From: Corella eumyota | Taxonomy: Eukaryota > Chordata > Ascidiacea > Phlebobranchia > Corellidae | DNA length: 64,000 nucleotides | Direction: 5' to 3' | NCBI GenBank assembly: GCA_963082875.1 | Contig: OY720097.1 | Span: 3,534,001-3,598,000, forward strand | Shown here: piece after piece, positions 1 to 21,464 of the stretch | How positions within the stretch are numbered: the first letter of the stretch is position 1 | Layout of the letters: the number at the start of each line of letters is the position of its first letter | The notes under the pieces: generated by a model | The model's input: the letters and a program-made list of their open reading frames with translations, nothing else | Told to the model about the DNA's origin: nothing | Databases searched by the model: none | Position numbers and translations under genes: made by a program

Positions 1-529
1 TCAGAGGCATTGAAATAGTTCTTTTTTTAACTTAAGTTGATTACTTACATATATAAATACATTTTAACACACATGTCTTTTAGTCGTAACAAATGTTAGA
101 AACCTCTACGCTTAGTTGCTTATGTGTATTTATTCTTTACAGTCCTTAATATGTAAAATTACTATTTTGTATCGTCTAAAATATTTACGTAAAATTATAT
201 TTATATACAAATTAATATTTTCAGATATTTTGAGGCAGCGCAAAAATCCTAAAGCAATGTAAAAATATTCCATTAACTATTGCTTACGCTGCCTCATACA
301 CATATAAAGTGTAATATTTTTTTTTCAAAAAAAAATTTTGCAAATAAATATTTTGAAACGTTTTTTTTGGCAACTCTGCATATAAAACATCTCTCTAATT
401 ATGAATTGTTTATACACGTGACAAATTTCTCTGTAGGTTGTTAGTATATAGTAATAAAACTTCGTTTCAATACTTTATTTATAGAGAGGGTTGTTATATT
501 TATCTTTTGATAATCGAAAAAATATAATT
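1..529. other. Upstream region and leader of DHX33
   Basis: This is A+T-rich sequence with no coding region that I can support. It holds the 66-bp inverted repeat described separately and presumably the promoter and 5' leader of the helicase gene that starts at 530. A GTAAGT donor-like word on the minus strand near 42-50 has no convincing exon next to it. I see no clear TATA box. Confidence 0.5.
231..296. repeat. 66-bp inverted repeat (hairpin-forming)
   Basis: TGAGGCAGCG at 231-240 is the exact reverse complement of CGCTGCCTCA at 287-296. A second inner pair, AAGCAAT (about 252-258) and ATTGCTT (279-285), also matches. The 5' arm has an extra asymmetric bulge of about 11 nt between its two stem segments, against one nt on the 3' arm. 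It lies about 230 bp upstream of the DHX33 start codon. It could be a small fold-back element, a structured RNA or a promoter palindrome. The asymmetric bulge argues against a standard microRNA precursor. Confidence 0.6.
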
Positions 530-2542
530 ATGAAAGAGCCAGCTAATTTTAAAAAGAGAAAACGTGAAAATAGTTTTTCAAGGGACCAAAATCACAAACA
601 ACAAAATGGTTTTCAATTCGAGAACAATCACCAACAACTGCCGATTTTTTCAGCGCGGCAAAAATTTATTGAAGAAGTAAAAAAATCGAACAGTTGTATC
701 GTAATAGGAGAAACTGCCAGTGGTAAAACAACCCAAATACCCCAATTTTTACTTAAAGCTGGGCTTTCAAAACATGGCGTTATTGCATGTACTCAACCGC
801 GTAGAGTTGCGGCGATAACAATTGCCGAGCGTGTTTCTAAAGAGATGAATTCGGAGTTAGGACAAAAGGTCGGGTATTGTGTTCGATTTGAAGACTGCAC
901 CACAGCTCAAACCAAAATAAAATACATGACTGACGGTATGTTGCTTCGAGAAGCCATAGGGGACAAACTTTTAAAGAAATACACGATTGTTATCCTGGAC
1001 GAGGCACATGAGAGAACAATACACACAGATGTGTTGTTTGGTATTGTTAAAAATGCTCAAAAACAAAGAAAGTTGTCAAACCTTCCTGAACTTAAACTTA
1101 TTATCATGTCGGCGACAATGGATGTAGACCATTTTTCACAATATTTTAATAATGCACCTGTGTTATATATCGAAGGCCGTTTGCATCCAATTAAAATTCA
1201 ATATACTGCAACATCACAAAGTGATTATCTTCTAGCAACATTAGTTACAATTTTCCAGATCCATAAAGAGGAATCGGCAAAAGACGACATTTTAGTGTTT
1301 TTAACGGGTCAAGAGGAAATAGAATCGATGATGCAAACTATCAAGGATATTTCCCTAAGTTTGTCTCCGGATTTACCCAAATTGGTTTTATGTCCACTTT
1401 ATGCCTCACTGCCCCATCATCAACAATTAAAAGCTTTTAAACAAACTTCAAGTGAATGTAGAAAAGTAGTTTTATCTACTAACATTGCCGAAACATCTGT
1501 TACAATTCGGGGGATTAAATTTGTGATAGATTCTGGGAAGGTCAAAGCAAAAAGTTTTCATCCTAAGACCGGGCTTGATTTGTTATCCATTCAACCAATT
1601 TCTCAAGCTCAAGCTTGGCAGCGTGCTGGTCGTGCTGGTAGAGAAAGATCCGGAATTGTTTACAGGCTTTACACTGAAGACGATTTTGACAAGTTAAAAG
1701 TAAACACAGTACCTGAAATTCAGAGGTGTAATGTCAGTAATGTGATTCTACAACTACTTGCAATTGGAGTTGAAAATATCAAAAAATTTGATTTTATTGA
1801 TGCCCCATTTGGTGAAGCATTAAATAAAGCGTTTGTTGAATTAAAATTATTAGGAGCGGTAACCGAAAATGAACATGGCATGTTTAAGCTAACAGCACTT
1901 GGTCGAAAGATGGCGATTTTTCCACTTGAACCAAAGTTAGCCAAAGCGATAATTCTTTCTGTGGATTTTAACTGTGTGGAAGAAATTATTAGCCTTGTGG
2001 CAATGCTCTCAGTGGAAAGTGTTAAATACACTCCTCACAGTAAGAGAGAAGAGGCCTTATCAAGGCACCTGAAGTTTACAGCTAGTGAAGGTGACTTTGT
2101 GATGTTGCTAAACATTTATCGAGCTTTTAAGCAAAATAAGGGAAGCAAAACTTGGTGCATGGATAATTATATTAATCACCGGAATATGTCAACTGTGATG
2201 GACATTAGAAAACAATTACGCGATTTATGTTTAAAAGCAAATGTCGTTATAACCTCGTCGCAACGAGACATGGCGGCTCTTCGAAAATGTATGGCAGCGG
2301 CTTTATTTTCGAATTCAGCTGAGTTACAAATGAATGGAAACTACAGAGCAATAGACTCGAGCGAAATAGTTCACATCCATCCTTCATCTTGCTTGTTTCA
2401 GTCTAAACCAGCTTATGTTGTGTATAAGGAATTAATCCACACTTCGAAATGTTTTATGAGGGACTTATGTGTTGTAGATCCAGATTGGTTTTATAATGCT
2501 GCCCCTGATTATTTTCATAAAAAATTAAAGGGTAGGCGTTAA
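530..2542 (+). CDS. DHX33: DEAH-box ATP-dependent RNA helicase DHX33, intronless
   Basis: The 670-residue product is a DEAH/RHA-family RNA helicase. Visible motifs, in order: Walker A GETASGKT (60-67), TQPRRVAA (88-95), TDGMLLRE (134-141), DEAHER (157-162), SAT (194-196), FLTGQEEIE (257-265), STNIAETSVT (316-325) and QRAGRAGR (364-371). The helicase-associated (winged-helix/ratchet) and OB-fold regions follow. The words HTDVLFG, SATMDVD and FSQYFNNAPVLY point to DHX33 rather than DHX8, 15, 16 or 40. Human DHX33 is of similar length (about 700 residues) and acts in ribosomal RNA synthesis, translation initiation and cytosolic RNA sensing. I take ATG 530 as the start because the open frame upstream of it begins only with TTG. 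The basic N-terminal stretch KKRKR may be a nuclear localisation signal. The coding region has no introns, unlike its neighbours and vertebrate DHX33. Confidence 0.93.
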   Translation: MKEPANFKKRKRENSFSRDQNHKQQNGFQFENNHQQLPIFSARQKFIEEVKKSNSCIVIGETASGKTTQIPQFLLKAGLSKHGVIACTQPRRVAAITIAERVSKEMNSELGQKVGYCVRFEDCTTAQTKIKYMTDGMLLREAIGDKLLKKYTIVILDEAHERTIHTDVLFGIVKNAQKQRKLSNLPELKLIIMSATMDVDHFSQYFNNAPVLYIEGRLHPIKIQYTATSQSDYLLATLVTIFQIHKEESAKDDILVFLTGQEEIESMMQTIKDISLSLSPDLPKLVLCPLYASLPHHQQLKAFKQTSSECRKVVLSTNIAETSVTIRGIKFVIDSGKVKAKSFHPKTGLDLLSIQPISQAQAWQRAGRAGRERSGIVYRLYTEDDFDKLKVNTVPEIQRCNVSNVILQLLAIGVENIKKFDFIDAPFGEALNKAFVELKLLGAVTENEHGMFKLTALGRKMAIFPLEPKLAKAIILSVDFNCVEEIISLVAMLSVESVKYTPHSKREEALSRHLKFTASEGDFVMLLNIYRAFKQNKGSKTWCMDNYINHRNMSTVMDIRKQLRDLCLKANVVITSSQRDMAALRKCMAAALFSNSAELQMNGNYRAIDSSEIVHIHPSSCLFQSKPAYVVYKELIHTSKCFMRDLCVVDPDWFYNAAPDYFHKKLKGRR

Positions 2543-3170
2543 TTTTTTGTGTGTTTTTTTAGTAAATTTTTTAAAGTTTTGGCTGTAATCTTTTGTACTT
2601 GTTTTAGTCTATGCAGCCTAAAATAAGTTACATTTTTTTAATTTTTAGTCCCATTTGTTTCAAATTTTTTAACATTTAACATTGTGGTTATATAAAATTC
2701 TTTTTTATTTCTACCTATTATTTTCGGTGGTCATTTTTAGATTTATATATTTTAGTCAAATTTTTGAATTTCTTTTAACTAACAGTAAATCAAATATTAA
2801 TGAATTTTTTTTTCTAAGTTTATTTGATAAACAGGTTTAGGCTTAAATATTCACAAATCCATCTCTAAATATAATATTTAAATCAAAGTATAAAAAATTT
2901 ATTTACAGAAAATATATTTACAAAAATAATAAGTGAAGACAGTGTTTTTATAACACATATATAAATTATAAAAAAAATAAGAAAAAAATTCGCATAGAGC
3001 AATTAAAAAGCGAAAAGCGCATAAAATGTTTGTTATTACATCTTTACTATTCATTGTTTTTAAAAGGCTACATAAAGGACGGTTCACTATAAACTTATAT
3101 ATATAAAATTTGAAAGAAATGTTAGTTTTTAATTGGACTGGAATTGATAATAATATCTTTACTATTGGAA
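2543..3170. other. Convergent 3' region between DHX33 and VCPIP1
   Basis: The two genes meet tail to tail across 628 bp of A+T-rich sequence with no credible coding region. The minus-strand gene has a consensus AATAAA poly(A) signal (TTTATT on the plus strand) at 2898-2903, implying a 3' UTR of roughly 270-290 nt. I find no consensus AATAAA for DHX33 in this interval, so it probably uses a variant signal. Confidence 0.55.
2898..2903 (-). terminator. Candidate poly(A) signal of VCPIP1
   Basis: The plus strand reads TTTATT, giving AATAAA on the minus strand, 268 nt beyond the VCPIP1 stop codon. It is the only consensus hexamer I noticed in the convergent interval. Confidence 0.5.
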
Positions 3171-6100
3171 CTACTTTTTAGAATCTTCTGGGTTTGTTTT
3201 GTAAAGTGATTTCATGATGCTGGATAACTGATTTTTTTGGTCTTGTTTTTCTTCATCAGTAAGAGTTGCAGGTTCTTCGTTCAAGATGCGAAAACCTGGT
3301 CCTGGCGCTACGTTAAACGCGCGAAAATCTGATAAAATTGAGCTTTCATTTGATTTGGAGTATTTGTCAAATATTTCCTGGACTTGATCGTTTATCGGAT
3401 AGTGTCCTGCATGTGGTTCAAGGCATAATTCAACTCTATCTTGCACTTCGTTGTACTGAAACTTTTTGCCAGCAAAATCAGGAAGTTGACAATGATTTCG
3501 ATGTTTTAATCCAATGTCAAGTTTAAACTGTTCGTAGAACACCCCGCCCGGTTGGAAAAGTTCTGGTTTGGTAATTGCATAGTCCCACATACTAGCATAA
3601 CCACTTTCTACTTGCATCTGTTTTTCTTGCTTTAAGGCTTGGGTTAAAGCTGCATTTGCATTAACTACATTTGACAATTTTTTTGGAAGGAAGTCACCAA
3701 TTATTGGATTAAATGCTTGTGAATTCAAAGGCAGTTTAGAAGTTTCTGATTTTATTGTAACTTTAATTGAGTCCCCACTTTGTAGATTCAAGCACCCATT
3801 CTCATTTTCACACAAACGCTTTGGTGGGTATCCTTGTTTTAATATCTGTAGTTCTGGAGCAATGTTAAACTTCTTAAAAATGATTGACTGAATTTCGTTA
3901 ATCGTTACATCAGAGTCGACATTCTCGGTTATAGGCTTTTGATTTTGTACAAGAATTTTGATACGAAGTTTTGGATTTTGTTCATTTAAACTTCGTTCTT
4001 CTTCTGTTTGGTAGTCTTCTGTCACTAGTTTAATATCAACAATCGTTGGTTCCAACTTAAGGCCAGATTCTTTAGCATGTGATTTGCTGTGGACAGTGAC
4101 AGTATTATCTTCTGTGGTGTGTTTGTTGGTTAAGTTTGTAGTTAAGTTAGGTGTGAAACTTTCATTAGAATCTCCTGGAACATTTTCCAACATTTGAGAT
4201 TTGATATTTTTTCTCAAATCATCTGTTTCAGTTACATCAGGAAAATGGGAGACGATGATGTCATCAATCATTTTGTTTAGGTCACTGTTTAGTTCCTTGT
4301 TAGTATCTCCATAAAACCAGGTAATCTACAAACAATTAAGTTTTAATAATTATAAAAAGCCTGCAGCTATGAACCAAAAGTTTTTAAGATCAAAAATAAT
4401 TTTTTAGAGAACTACTATTTTTTTACTAAATTTCATGAATAAATTTGTTTTTATTTTTTAATTTTCACGAACATCGATAGCTTTAACATCTTCCTCATTA
4501 TTTTGTACATTAATTGAAAAACATTTCGGAAGGTTGTCATATTCTTTCCCGTTCCAGAAATGTTTTTTGCCGCAACCGCAGGCAGTTAAAAGAGTTGTGT
4601 TCGTTTCGGTGGGATCTCCATTTCTATACTTAGGCTTTCCATTACTGTTTACAACTCTCATAGAGAACCTTTCACAGAAATTGCAAGGGCAAGTAAATAT
4701 AACAAGCCTGTATTAAATAAATGTAAGAATTGGTATATTTCAAAAAAAATTAAGTTAACCAATTTTTGATAAATATTAAGTTTATACATCTTTAATAACT
4801 TTGCCACAGTATGTGATAGTCTTTATACATCTAGGCAATACAATTTTTATTTTGTATTACAAATACTTTTTTAAATAATTGGCAAATTTACTTGTCATTT
4901 TCCTGGTCATAATAACATCGGATGTTTTTATGTGGAAAGGAGTATTCATTGTTTGGTTTGGGATTTTCATAGCTTTCAGTTAACATTTCATACAAACTTC
5001 CTCCTTTCATTAGAGAAAGTTCTGGAACATTTACTTCCTTAATGGCCTTACAATTCTATAATACATAAAATTAAGAATATATCACGAAATCTCGACAATG
5101 GATAATGGTAATACAAGTTATCCCAATGTTATAAGTAATATCATAATGGTATAAGATCTATCATAATTCTAATTTTGACTTTTATTAGCAAAGGGTAATG
5201 TAGAAATTACCAAATTGTTGCCAATGTATATACCAGCAGTTTGTAAAATTATTTAGCAATAGAATGTCCATGCTGTAATGTTTTGGTAATAAGATACTTA
5301 TGTTTTAACCAGCAGCGTGGTGTAGTGGTAAGAACACTTGCTACACCACCATGAGGTCGTGGGTTTAATCCCCACTGCTCTCGCTGTAGCCACCTTGAGT
5401 AAGGCGCTATAAATGGTATGAACGCATTCAACTTTTCCACATCGAGGATAAAGATATACACGAAAAAAAATGTAACCTACCAAACATACAAATAATCTCT
5501 CCTTATAAACAGCATCACCTGTCCTCTGAATCATAACATGAGGTTGTACTCCTAAAGAATAAGACGAACAATATTCATAACGATAATGATTTGCTACCAG
5601 TGCTGCAGACACCAAATGCATCTCTTCAAATTTTACTGTTATTGCCCGGACTAACTTTTGAAGATAACTAAAAAAGAATAATCTATTATTAAGTCAAGTT
5701 TAAATTGAGACTATGGCATTAATTATTAATGCGATGTGTTAAAGTACAAGAGGTAAAAAGGGGTAATAGAAAATATATTATTGTTAGTAAAATTTTTTTT
5801 GGATATATGGTTTTGGTAAATGGTTTTCTGTGATATGACAGTAATCCATATTATATAAAGTTATAAATCTTGTCATTAAAACTCAACCTTTCTTTTAATT
5901 TTTGTCCACAAGCAACAGTCAAACTTCCATCCTCGTTATACTCCAAATACTTATTTCCATATTCTTCTGTGATACCCCATAATTTGGGTAAACAATCCTT
6001 TGGTATTTTTGGAGGATCGAAACCCTCAACTGCAACTAATGGTACAAAGTGGTTGTAACCACCACTGTTCCAAGCTACACAGAGTGGGGATTTGTTTTTG

Positions 6101-8286
6101 CAGTCGTCGGGCTCAGTAAAAACTGGTACAAATAGAGCAGTGTAGTCCCCAGCATTGTTGATCGTCTAAAAAAAAATTCAGCAACATATTTTAAAATACT
6201 TTTACTACACTGCTTTTTCATGTCTTTATTCTTGATGTTTTAAGGTTGACTCCATGACCTAAACATAGAGGCTTTGGCAGTCTTTGGTATTATAGATTAT
6301 ATTTACTCTATAATTAAGATGCTGATCAAGTGCTGGCTCAGCAGGAGTTCATACCGTTTATATCGCCTTACTCAAGGGTGCTACAGCATGAGATCCTCTG
6401 GTGATCAAACCCAGAACCTCATGTAGTGTAGAAAGTGTTCTGACCACTATTTGGGGCAGTTTATTTTTTTTTACAATATTTTATTTATTTTTTGTTTTTA
6501 TCAGATGTAATTTTACTTCTAAAGTATCGATCAGTAAAATTGGTCTTTTAAGAATGTTGCACAAAGCAAAGATATGAATATTCCCGAGCCCAAGGGTAAG
6601 GTTATCTGAACTGTAAGGGGAAGCTTCTTCTATTATTTCTTTCCATTCATCTTCATCATGAAAATCTTTAAACAATTCCTAAGAAACAAAAAATTTAAAA
6701 ATATTTTTTCGTTTAAAAAATTTGGGTAAGGTAAAAAATCAAAATATTAATAACAGGGTTTTTTTGAGAACTTTTTTTTATAATATCTTTATCCTCGATA
6801 AGGGAAGGTGTTACTCCGACCCAGTCTTAAGTTGCTTTCGGCAATTTGGAATGTTAAATTAAAATTGCTCGACAATTAAACTTCTATATAAGTGTTGGCC
6901 CAGTAGGAACTCATACATTTATAGTGCCGTACTTAAGGGCACTACAGCATGAGAGCAGTGAGCATTGAACCCCCAACCTTATGGTGGTAGCAAGTGTTCT
7001 TACCACTACAACATGCTGCCGGTACTTACAATATATTGGTCCTTGTGGTTTTTGATATGCTGTTGTAAGTTCACTCTTAAAGCATGCCAAAATAATTCTC
7101 TCCCTATCAAAGCTCGAGATATTGCATGAACTAAACAATGTCCATCACCATCAACATGAATAGGAACAAGTCTCTCTTCGTTGTTGTTAAATGTCTTCAC
7201 CACATCTACGATAAATTTGTTGTAATTATAAAAAAATAAGTTTTCAAATGACATAACCAATTTTTTCAAGTTCAAAATATTTTATCACACTAAACTCTAC
7301 ATTTCATTAGACAAATTTAAAGCCACATTAAGATTTCTTTATCTAATTATCCCTGGGAAAAAAAACAAATTTATTCTAAGGACAAAAAGCACCCAAAAAA
7401 TCAATTTAAATAGTCTTTGATAGTAATTACTTTACCTAGGAAGGGTTTCAAGTATTCAACGCTGCCAGATTTGTCTCTTCCATACCCTTCAATGTTTAAA
7501 TGTCTTGGTGAAATATTAAAACCTCGATTTCCCAAAACTTTTCCACAATCAATAATTTCATTATGCCCAAGATCAGTCAGCAATTTTGCACTAAATAAGT
7601 TTAAGATTGAAATTAATTCACACAAAAATAGCAGGTTGAAAGTATGCAGCTTTAATTTAATTAAAAAACAATGCGACTGTATTATTTGTTAATATTTTTT
7701 ACATTCCAGATTTAGCCATTCCATAACTTGTAAGCAATGGTGAAATAAGTTTGCAATCATAATTAGAAAGTCCAAGAACTTTCACTAAATCCATACTTCT
7801 TTCAGACTTCATGGTTTTAAGCAATTGGGGAAGCTGTAGAAATAATTACAAAAAAGGACTTTATCACATAAAATTTAACTTATAACTTGACCCAATCAAC
7901 AAACATAAGTGTTCATAATATTGATACATCACAGTGCCTTTAAATATACCAAGTTGAATTCCATAAATATTAAATCTAATTTGGTTTACTTACAAGTTGA
8001 GGAATTAAATCCTTTTCCACTTCTCTAACATTAAATAGGTCTTCTTGGCCATGTTTTTGGCCACAATTGGAACAGGCTATGCTCTCCTGGTTACTTAAAT
8101 AATACAGTTCGTTCTGTAAATATTAAACGAAGGATAAAAACCGTTTCTGATAAACACTTTATAATATTTATTAGTTATGATTACTGTTTAATTAGTCTGT
8201 CTACTTACTTGGCAAACTTCATCTGGGCATTGTCCACAAAGAATTTCTTCCGTTGTCTGTTCGTTTTTATTTTCCTCTAGTTCCAT
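3171..8286 (-). CDS. VCPIP1: OTU deubiquitinase VCPIP1 (VCIP135), 11 exons
   Basis: The exons, in transcript order, are 8286-8209, 8113-7994, 7833-7703, 7590-7436, 7205-7030, 6678-6517, 6165-5888, 5667-5490, 5055-4892, 4707-4473 and 4325-3171. They join in frame to 943 residues (human VCPIP1: 1222). Visible parts are an N-terminal zinc-binding region (CGQCPDEVC then CSNCG), the OTU core with DGDGHC (catalytic Cys185), NIHIFALCN, and the catalytic His in GGYNHF (His313). A cysteine-rich segment (CPCNFC, then CGCGKKHFWNGKEYDNLP) and a ubiquitin-like/UBX-type domain at about 677-760 follow. In vertebrates the protein partners p97/VCP and p47 in Golgi and ER reassembly and removes ubiquitin chains. 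The shorter length comes mainly from a reduced C-terminal tail. All donors are GT, but those of exon 7 (GTTGAG) and exon 10 (GTTCGT) are weak; exon 10's end was set by frame and homology. Three introns contain SINEs. Confidence 0.92.
5310..5458 (+). mobile_element. tRNA-derived SINE, internally deleted copy (family A)
   Basis: This SINE lies in the VCPIP1 intron between exons 8 and 9, antisense to the gene. The tRNA-like head has a box A-like stretch (GTGGTGTAGTGGTAAGAAC) and a box B-like GGGTTTAATCCC. Compared with the copies at 18293 and 39935 it lacks about 115 bp of the body. It passes directly from the first third to the shared end, which reads roughly CCACATCGAGGATAAAGATA. It resembles the composite tRNA-type SINE reported from Ciona; the family name was not checked. 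Confidence 0.8.
6225..6459 (-). mobile_element. tRNA-derived SINE (family A)
   Basis: Minus orientation, the same direction as VCPIP1, in the 351-bp intron between exons 6 and 7, most of which it fills. Recognisable parts are the tail (CTTGATGTTTTAAGGTTGAC on the plus strand), the body with GCTGGCTCAGCAGGAGTTC, and the head with GATCAAACCC as the reversed box B. Its head is more decayed than that of the copy at 39935. Confidence 0.75.
6783..7021 (-). mobile_element. tRNA-derived SINE abutting a VCPIP1 splice donor (family A)
   Basis: Minus orientation, in the 351-bp intron between VCPIP1 exons 5 and 6. The head ends at about 7021, eight bases inside the intron: the exon 5 donor GTAAGTACC occupies 7029-7021. 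The element begins immediately after it with the shared CGGCAGCATG-type start. The body lacks part of the segment just before the tail seen in other copies, and the reversed box B GTTCAATGCTC is mutated. Confidence 0.75.
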
Positions 8287-8863
8287 ACTTAACAATTTTT
8301 AGCAATATTTTGTTTGCAAAATTGTTAATATTGCTGCCTTAGCGAAACTGTCGTTAATTTCCAGGGAATTCCCCACGGTTTGCAACCCAACAACAACAAG
8401 GCGCTGGGCATTTTTCGGGGATTCACTTATTTCAACAAAAACTTTTCCAGTTATGTATTTTTTTTATCTACAAATATAAAAAATCATTAAACCAAAGTTG
8501 ATTAAAAACTTATATATTTTAACATAAGTTTATAGTTAACAAAAGTTTTTTAATGATCCCTTGTAAACCAAGTTAAATATTTGTTTATCTAAATATATAT
8601 AAATACAAACTTTTTTTTAATACCAATCCATTTGCTGTTTTTGTAAAATAAAAGTTTTAAAATATCCTAAAAATAAAAATTATTATTTAGGTGGCGCTCA
8701 CCACAAAGTAATGTTTGTCATGACTATAGTTTTCGCTGTAGCGACAAACTTTAAGAAATTGATTGACAGTTACCATTCCACTGTAATTTTCTGAACAAAA
8801 ATTACGTTTTTATTAAATTATTTGTGTTTTTTATTATACACACATACAAACTAACTTAATTAT
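8287..8863. promoter_or_regulatory. Divergent promoter region of VCPIP1 and PAPSS
   Basis: The start codons of VCPIP1 (minus) and PAPSS form 1a (plus) are 577 bp apart, so both promoters and 5' leaders must lie here. The half next to VCPIP1 is richer in G+C and contains a perfect palindromic kappaB site at 8364-8373. I see no clear TATA box on either side. Confidence 0.6.
8364..8373. promoter_or_regulatory. Consensus NF-kappaB site in the VCPIP1 upstream region
   Basis: GGGAATTCCC fits GGGRNWYYCC perfectly and is palindromic. It lies 78 bp upstream of the VCPIP1 start codon. Occupancy is unproven. Confidence 0.35.
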
Positions 8864-20017
<11,154 letters not shown>

Positions 20018-20760
20018 ACGTAAATTTCTATTGTTTTAATTGTATTTTATTTAAAATCTGTTTAATTACATAAAAACAAATATAATTTTGTAAAAATTTC
20101 TTTTTGAAGCAGTGCAAAAGTATTTAGAAAAATTATTACACTTTTCCGCTGTATTATAACCTAATTTTATCCCCGTAGCACACTACTCTTGCACTGAATA
20201 TAATTAACTATATAATGTGTATGTAATCTTTGTGTAATAATAACCTATATACCCTGTATGTAAAATGTAAATATCCTTTTTTGCTGAGGTACAGACGAAA
20301 TTTGACAATTGTTTTCATTGACCTAAACGTTGTAGTGTTCTCATATATATTATAATATATTGATATATATTATAAACCTGTTTGAAAAGTTGCTTAAATT
20401 TTATATTTAATTTGGTAATTATCGACAATATCACCAACACCATAAATTACCTTAAATTTATGCTAACAAAATTTTGTAATATTTGGGCCAAATTTTTTTT
20501 CTAGAAAAAGGTGCTTTTTATTATTTATTTTCTTAATCGTACTTTTCGAGCATTCGTTACTCTTAGTTAAAAGTCTATAGACCAACAGGTTATAGACAGA
20601 AAGATATCTATAATTTGTTTAATGCATTTGTACATAGTCTATATGATCCAGTTATATATAAAAGTTTCTGAAAAATGGTATTACTTTAACTGGTGTTGCT
20701 TAGTTTTTGTAAAAAAAACGTAATTTTTCGGCAATAAATATTCAGTAAATTTACAAACAG
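20018..20760 (+). other. PAPSS 3' untranslated region
   Basis: A+T-rich sequence after the stop codon. The best consensus poly(A) signal I see is AATAAA at 20733-20738, implying a 3' UTR of about 0.7 kb. Variant hexamers closer to the stop codon could also be used. Confidence 0.4.
20733..20738 (+). terminator. Candidate poly(A) signal of PAPSS
   Basis: Consensus AATAAA, 716 nt past the PAPSS stop codon. Confidence 0.4.
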
Positions 20761-21454
20761 AGTTCTGGAAGCTGGTTCTACAGTTTGCAAAATGTGTTTA
20801 GGCAATTGCTAGATTAGCTTCATTTTAAAAGCAAATTGTTTATTTTTAAAACCATTGTGTTTTTTTAAGCTTTTTGTACTGCTTGTGTACATTTAAGCTC
20901 AAGGGCCTAACACCACAAATAATAGGGTTTAAAAAGTTGGGCGTTTTTAAGTGTTGTAATGGCATAATAAAACTTAAAATTCCAACAAAAATGTACCTAA
21001 ATATTTCCCGTGGCAAGTCCCAGTTCCGCTAGCGAAGCGAACAATAAAATTTCGCTAAAGTGTGGTTGGGGAATATTCAGGCTAAAAATAGATCGCTTGT
21101 TGAGGGAAGTCTGCTGATATTTCATCGTCGGCAATCCAACCAACGACTTAATCATGTCATATTGCACTCATGTTATTTGTTAATATTACTAATATTGGAA
21201 ATACCGAGTTTTCAATGAAGGATTACGCATTAATCAATGTATAAAGCAATTAAGTTAGTAGTGCTTGACTTTTTTTTTCTTAATTACAATTTACAGCAGT
21301 TCCTGCTCTGCAGTTCAATTATTAACTTAACTAGGAACTGGATTACTATTAACTTTAAACATATGTTATGTTACAAAGATGTTGACGTAAATATGTTCTT
21401 TTTGCACGCTCCCCTGCTTTGCTTTTCACAATTCTATTAACATTTAATAAAATG

Positions 21455-21464
21455 GGGAATTTCC
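21455..21464. promoter_or_regulatory. Consensus NF-kappaB site
   Basis: GGGAATTTCC (preceded by another G) fits GGGRNWYYCC. It is 4.8 kb upstream of the TNIP1 long-form start. Confidence 0.3.

Noticed and set aside
5310-5400. tRNA gene suggested by box A and box B sequences
   Set aside because: Several dispersed copies share a long non-tRNA body, and the heads do not form a full cloverleaf; these are SINEs.
5249-5621. Minus-strand open frames of 70 and 107 codons over the SINE at 5310
   Set aside because: The real coding part is VCPIP1 exon 8 (5667-5490). The rest is intron and SINE read through.
6911-7138. Minus-strand frame of 75 codons overlapping exon 5
   Set aside because: It is an out-of-frame shadow of the OTU exon running into the SINE.
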